The notes below the pieces were generated by a model. The model had not been told where the DNA came from. It searched no databases and was given only the letters and a program-made list of their open reading frames with translations. From contig OZ242366.1 in the NCBI GenBank assembly GCA_965208945.1, positions 1,674,001 to 1,738,000 on the forward strand: 64,000 bases of DNA. The letters run 5' to 3'. The DNA comes from JAPPLB01 sp965208945 (lineage in GTDB: Bacteria > Acidobacteriota > Terriglobia > Bryobacterales > UBA6623). The position numbers were made by a program, and so were the translations under genes. Below are positions 60,746 to 64,000 of this stretch, piece by piece (positions within the stretch are counted from its first letter, which is position 1; every line of letters starts with the position of its first letter).

Positions 60746-63346
60746 TTACCGGAAGGCATCGAGGATACGTCCAAAGAACCCCTTCTTCTTCGGAGGGCTG
60801 TCCTCTTCCTGCCGCCCTTTGTCCGGCGGCGCATCCAGGACGGGGATCGTGATGCTCGGCGGTAATGCCTGCGGTTCCATGCCGCTGTCGGCGATCTCGA
60901 CTTTGGCCTCATCGCTGACCTGCTTGCCCCCGCTATCCCAGCCGGCGACGTTGGTCGCCAACAACAATTGACGGCCCCGACCGCCGTGGAGCCGGCAGTA
61001 GCGGTTCGGTTGCGAGCCGGCGACGAAGACTTCCGTGCTCCTTTGTGGGCAGGAGTAGGTGCCCAACTCGTAGGTGACGGGGTCGATCTCGGCTGTCACG
61101 ATGCCGTCCACGGGCTGGAACGGTTCCGGGTTGCGATACTCCCGCAACGTGTGCGCGCTCTTCATGAACTCGGTCCAAATCGGCAGCGCCGAGTGTGCAC
61201 CTTCCAAAGCCAGGTCGGTATTGTCGTCGAATCCTACCCAGGCCACGCACACCAGGTTCGACGTGTAGCCGGCGAACCAGCCGTCGTCATCCGTACCGGT
61301 CTTGCCTGCGGCGGGCTCGATGAAACCCATGCCCCGCACACGCACCGCCGTTCCCCTGCGAATGACGTCCTGGAGCATGTGCGTAATGACGTAGGCGACG
61401 CGCGGATCAAGCACTTCTTCTTCCTGCGGACGGTTTCTCAGCAGAACGTTGCCTTTCGGGTCCGTGACGGATCGAATGAAGTACGGCTCCATCCGCTTGC
61501 CTCCATTCGCAAAGACCGTATAGGCGGCGGCGATATCGAGCGGCGTCACCTCGTACGCCCCCAGCGCGACCGCCGGAGTAGCCAGAATGTTCTCACCCAA
61601 TCCCGCCCGCTTCGCCAAGTCGCTTACGCGGTCGAACCCCGCTGATTCCGCCACCTTGACGGTTGAGATGTTCATCGACTTGACCAGCGCCGTCCGCATC
61701 GTGACCGTGCCGTAAATCTTGTTGGCGAAGTTCGACGGCTCGTAGGGCTTGTCGTCCCACCAGAACGTTGTGGGTACATCGTCAATGATGGAAATAGGCG
61801 TCAGTACTTCCCGCGTGAGCGGCGTAAAGGGATCGTCCTCGTGCTCGATCGCCGTGTCGACCGCGGCGGCGTAGACAAAGGGCTTGAAAGCCGACCCGGG
61901 CTGTCGGTAAGCCAAGACGCGGTTGAGTTGGCTTTCGCCGTAGTTACGGCCGCCGACGATCGCCTTGACTTCGCCGGTTGTCGGTTCAATTGCGACCAAG
62001 GCCGCCTGGGCGCGAGGCGCCGGGCCGCTCGGTGGATATCCGAAGGCGGCGTACTTGCCGCGTTTGTGTTGCCGGGCCACCTTCTCGTCCACGTCGGACA
62101 TGCTCACGCGAATCGCTTCCACGGCGGCTCTTTGAAGCTGCATGTCGAGGGTCGTGTACACGTGGTAGGAACCCGTGATCAATTCTTCCTCGCCGAAGTG
62201 TTGCCGTAAGCCGCGGTTGACCAGGTCGACGAAGTACGGAGCGTTGCTGTATTCGATCTTGCCGTGTGCCAGCTCGATCTCCTCCTCAACGGCTGTCTGG
62301 TAGTGGTCCAAGGTGATGTATTGCTCCCTCAGCATCGCCCGCAGAACCGTGTCGCGGCGCTTTTTGGCGCGCTCCGGGTGGCGGTAGGGGTTGAGGTAGC
62401 TTGGCCGCTGGATCAAGCCCGCCAGCAGCGCCGCTTCATGCAGTTCCAGAGCGCGGAGGTCTTTGTCGAAGTAGGTTTCGGCAGCCTCTCCCATCCCCAT
62501 CACGTTGAAGCTGCCGCGCCGTCCCAAGGGAACCTGATTTGCGTAAAACTCGAAGATCTGCTCCTTGGTAAGCCGACTCTCGAGTTGCAGAGCGATCATC
62601 GCTTCCTCGAGCTTGCGCTTTGGGGTCGGGTCCGGTCTCAGGAAGAACTGGCGCGCCAACTGCTGCGTCAGCGTTGAGGTTCCCCGAGGCCGGCGCCATT
62701 CGACAAGCCCGTCGAAAGCGGCTCGCGTCGCGCGGATGATATCGATTCCCCTGTGGCTGAAGAAGCGGTGGTCCTCGATTGCCAGTACTGCGTTTCTCAA
62801 GACCGCGGGTATGTCGCTGTAGGCGACCAGCCGCCGCTTGGAGCGCGTCTGATCGGAGAGGTTCGTGACGAGGGAGGGCTCCAGCTCGTACGCGGTCTGC
62901 GGGTTGTTGTCGTTCAGGGAAACGATTCTCGTGACACGGCCTTCGCTGAAATACAGAACAGCCGGTTCCTGAATGAAGTAGGAGAGCACCCCCGGATAAA
63001 CTTCAATCGCGTCGGGCTTGATGCTGAAGTGGCCTATCTGGTTGTGCCGCGATTCTGAGTAACCCGCCTCGCGCAAGTGCGCAACGACGTCGGCGATCGA
63101 CATCTCGTCGCCGACGAACACCGGGTCCGGAGCAGCCAGAACTTTGGAAGTACGGTTGAAGGGGCCGCCGTGCAGCTTGGCGTCGATGAGTTTCGCGTAC
63201 TCCCAGTAGAAGTGGTTGAAGGCCACTCCGCCTGCGATGGCCGTGATCAGAAACAGAGCCAGCAGTACTTTTCCGAACGGACTCTTTGCCAGCCGCAACA
63301 GCCGGCCAAGCATACGCGAGCGGACTACAAGTTTTGCCTTGCCCAT
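60746..63346 (-). CDS. Class A penicillin-binding protein (transglycosylase/transpeptidase)
   Basis: 866 residues. One transmembrane helix (about 23-45). The glycosyltransferase domain has EDHRFFSHRG (about 191-200; E191 catalytic). The transpeptidase domain has SAFK (nucleophile S485), SMN (557-559) and KTGT (682-685). It polymerises and crosslinks peptidoglycan at the outer face of the membrane. The C-terminal tail (about 790-866) has Cys pairs (YSCPQ, RYCRL) that may form a disulfide. It lies downstream of proS on the minus strand. Confidence 0.94.
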   Translation of the reverse strand: MGKAKLVVRSRMLGRLLRLAKSPFGKVLLALFLITAIAGGVAFNHFYWEYAKLIDAKLHGGPFNRTSKVLAAPDPVFVGDEMSIADVVAHLREAGYSESRHNQIGHFSIKPDAIEVYPGVLSYFIQEPAVLYFSEGRVTRIVSLNDNNPQTAYELEPSLVTNLSDQTRSKRRLVAYSDIPAVLRNAVLAIEDHRFFSHRGIDIIRATRAAFDGLVEWRRPRGTSTLTQQLARQFFLRPDPTPKRKLEEAMIALQLESRLTKEQIFEFYANQVPLGRRGSFNVMGMGEAAETYFDKDLRALELHEAALLAGLIQRPSYLNPYRHPERAKKRRDTVLRAMLREQYITLDHYQTAVEEEIELAHGKIEYSNAPYFVDLVNRGLRQHFGEEELITGSYHVYTTLDMQLQRAAVEAIRVSMSDVDEKVARQHKRGKYAAFGYPPSGPAPRAQAALVAIEPTTGEVKAIVGGRNYGESQLNRVLAYRQPGSAFKPFVYAAAVDTAIEHEDDPFTPLTREVLTPISIIDDVPTTFWWDDKPYEPSNFANKIYGTVTMRTALVKSMNISTVKVAESAGFDRVSDLAKRAGLGENILATPAVALGAYEVTPLDIAAAYTVFANGGKRMEPYFIRSVTDPKGNVLLRNRPQEEEVLDPRVAYVITHMLQDVIRRGTAVRVRGMGFIEPAAGKTGTDDDGWFAGYTSNLVCVAWVGFDDNTDLALEGAHSALPIWTEFMKSAHTLREYRNPEPFQPVDGIVTAEIDPVTYELGTYSCPQRSTEVFVAGSQPNRYCRLHGGRGRQLLLATNVAGWDSGGKQVSDEAKVEIADSGMEPQALPPSITIPVLDAPPDKGRQEEDSPPKKKGFFGRILDAFR

Positions 63347-63490
63347 TCCGTCACCTGGTTCGTCAGCATGCCGCGCCCCGGAACTCCCTGGAATTCGTCA
63401 CTTCGGATCAATGGGGCGCGGTGTGCTTTTGCAAACCGCGAGAGCGCCGGCGGGAACGGGGCTCGCGGGCCGTGTTTTCCCGGAGCAGCA

Positions 63491-64000
63491 TCATGTGAGA
63501 GCGCTCGGATCGACGGCTTTCGCCAACTCCTCGGCGAGCCGCATAGCAGCTTCTTCGAGTCTAACATCGGTAGATTGACGTGTCGAGCGGTCCTTCAGTT
63601 CCACGATTCCTTCGGAAATCTTCTTGCCGACCGTGAAACGGTAGGGGATACCGATCAAGTCGGCATCCGAGAACTTTACGCCGGCGCGCTCTCCTCGGTT
63701 GTCGTAGATCACGTCGATGCCCTGGCTCCGGCAGTTCTCATAGAGCGACTCCGAGGCCTGCCGTTGGGCGTCGTTCTTCAGATTCACCGGCGTGATGATG
63801 GCTTCGAAAGGAGCGATCGATGCAGGCAATACCATGCCCGCGTCATCGTGATTCTGTTCGACGGACGTGGCGAGAATGCGCTCCAGCCCGATGCCGTACG
63901 AACCCATGATCGGAGTCACTTCCTTGCCATTGGGGTCGAGCACGCACAGTCCCATCGATTCGGAATAACGGCGGTCGAGCTTGAAGATGTGTCCGACCTC
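63491..64000 (-). CDS. proS: Prolyl-tRNA synthetase, C-terminal part (continues past window end)
   Basis: At least 169 residues are visible, and the frame is open to the window edge. VGHIFKLDRRYSESMG, MGSYGIGLERILATSVEQNHDD (motif 3 region) and the anticodon-binding domain with DVIYDNRGERAGVKFSDADLIG identify ProS. It charges tRNA-Pro with proline. The N-terminal catalytic part lies outside. Followed at 63346 by the class A PBP gene on the same strand. Confidence 0.93.
   Translation of the reverse strand, partial: EVGHIFKLDRRYSESMGLCVLDPNGKEVTPIMGSYGIGLERILATSVEQNHDDAGMVLPASIAPFEAIITPVNLKNDAQRQASESLYENCRSQGIDVIYDNRGERAGVKFSDADLIGIPYRFTVGKKISEGIVELKDRSTRQSTDVRLEEAAMRLAEELAKAVDPSALT

Overview
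The window is high-GC, gene-dense bacterial chromosome. Three things point to Acidobacteriota of the Solibacterales/Bryobacterales type: a planctomycete/solibacter-style cytochrome (DUF1549/DUF1553) plus DUF1501 cluster, a compact rplM-rpsI-rpsB-tsf-pyrH-frr block with a short EF-Ts, and many Tat-exported hydrolases. This assignment is an inference; no rRNA is present. A host-associated or marine lifestyle is possible but not shown.

Layout. 0-7.6 kb: sialidase-like BNR protein (minus strand), then a haem-motif DUF1549/DUF1553 protein and two DUF1501 paralogues. 7.7-17.7 kb: a type I restriction-modification island (hsdM, fic, hsdS, hsdR) full of debris. The debris comprises repeated copies of the hsdM-fic junction, a broken toxin with an intact antitoxin, a DarT N-terminal relic followed by a macro-domain DarG remnant, and an hsdR N-terminal relic. 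17.9 kb: tRNA-Pro. 18-19.4 kb: repeat field. 19.4-24.3 kb: GldA / GldF-GldG fusion / DUF4340 ABC exporter operon. 24.6-28 kb: exported SelA-fold PLP enzyme with an added C-terminal beta-rich domain, 7Fe ferredoxin, PhyH oxygenase. 28.6-32.4 kb: translation and nucleotide genes. 32.5-36.2 kb: metallo-beta-lactamase fold protein, LysR regulator, small proteins. 36.8-42.5 kb: beta-helix protein, Icm-type acyl-CoA mutase large subunit, D-aminoacylase-like lipoprotein, B12-binding mutase subunit. 42.6-47.8 kb: selenocysteine formate dehydrogenase operon (alpha, beta, gamma, fdhE). 47.8-51.9 kb: cupin, two amidohydrolases, 5'-nucleotidase-like lipoprotein. 52.2-56.6 kb: argC, argB, a small membrane protein and a second (MCM-type) mutase large subunit. 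56.7-64 kb: LolA-like protein, ankyrin protein, LytTR regulator, amidohydrolase, class A PBP and the 3' end of proS.

The main structure not explained by genes is a set of dispersed repeats. Family A is a 180-205 bp element with about 20 bp near-perfect terminal inverted repeats and a long imperfect hairpin. It has five full copies and at least six partial ones, all clear copies in one orientation, and its ends supply a start codon to one gene and a stop codon to another. Family B (about 85 bp) occurs three times, once nested inside family C (308-319 bp tandem units). Family D is a 7-bp tandem motif. The other strong results are the UGA-encoded selenocysteine with a SECIS hairpin, the recurrent debris in the restriction island with an hsdR-like relic 41 kb away, and the active-site signatures that separate the two acyl-CoA mutase paralogues.
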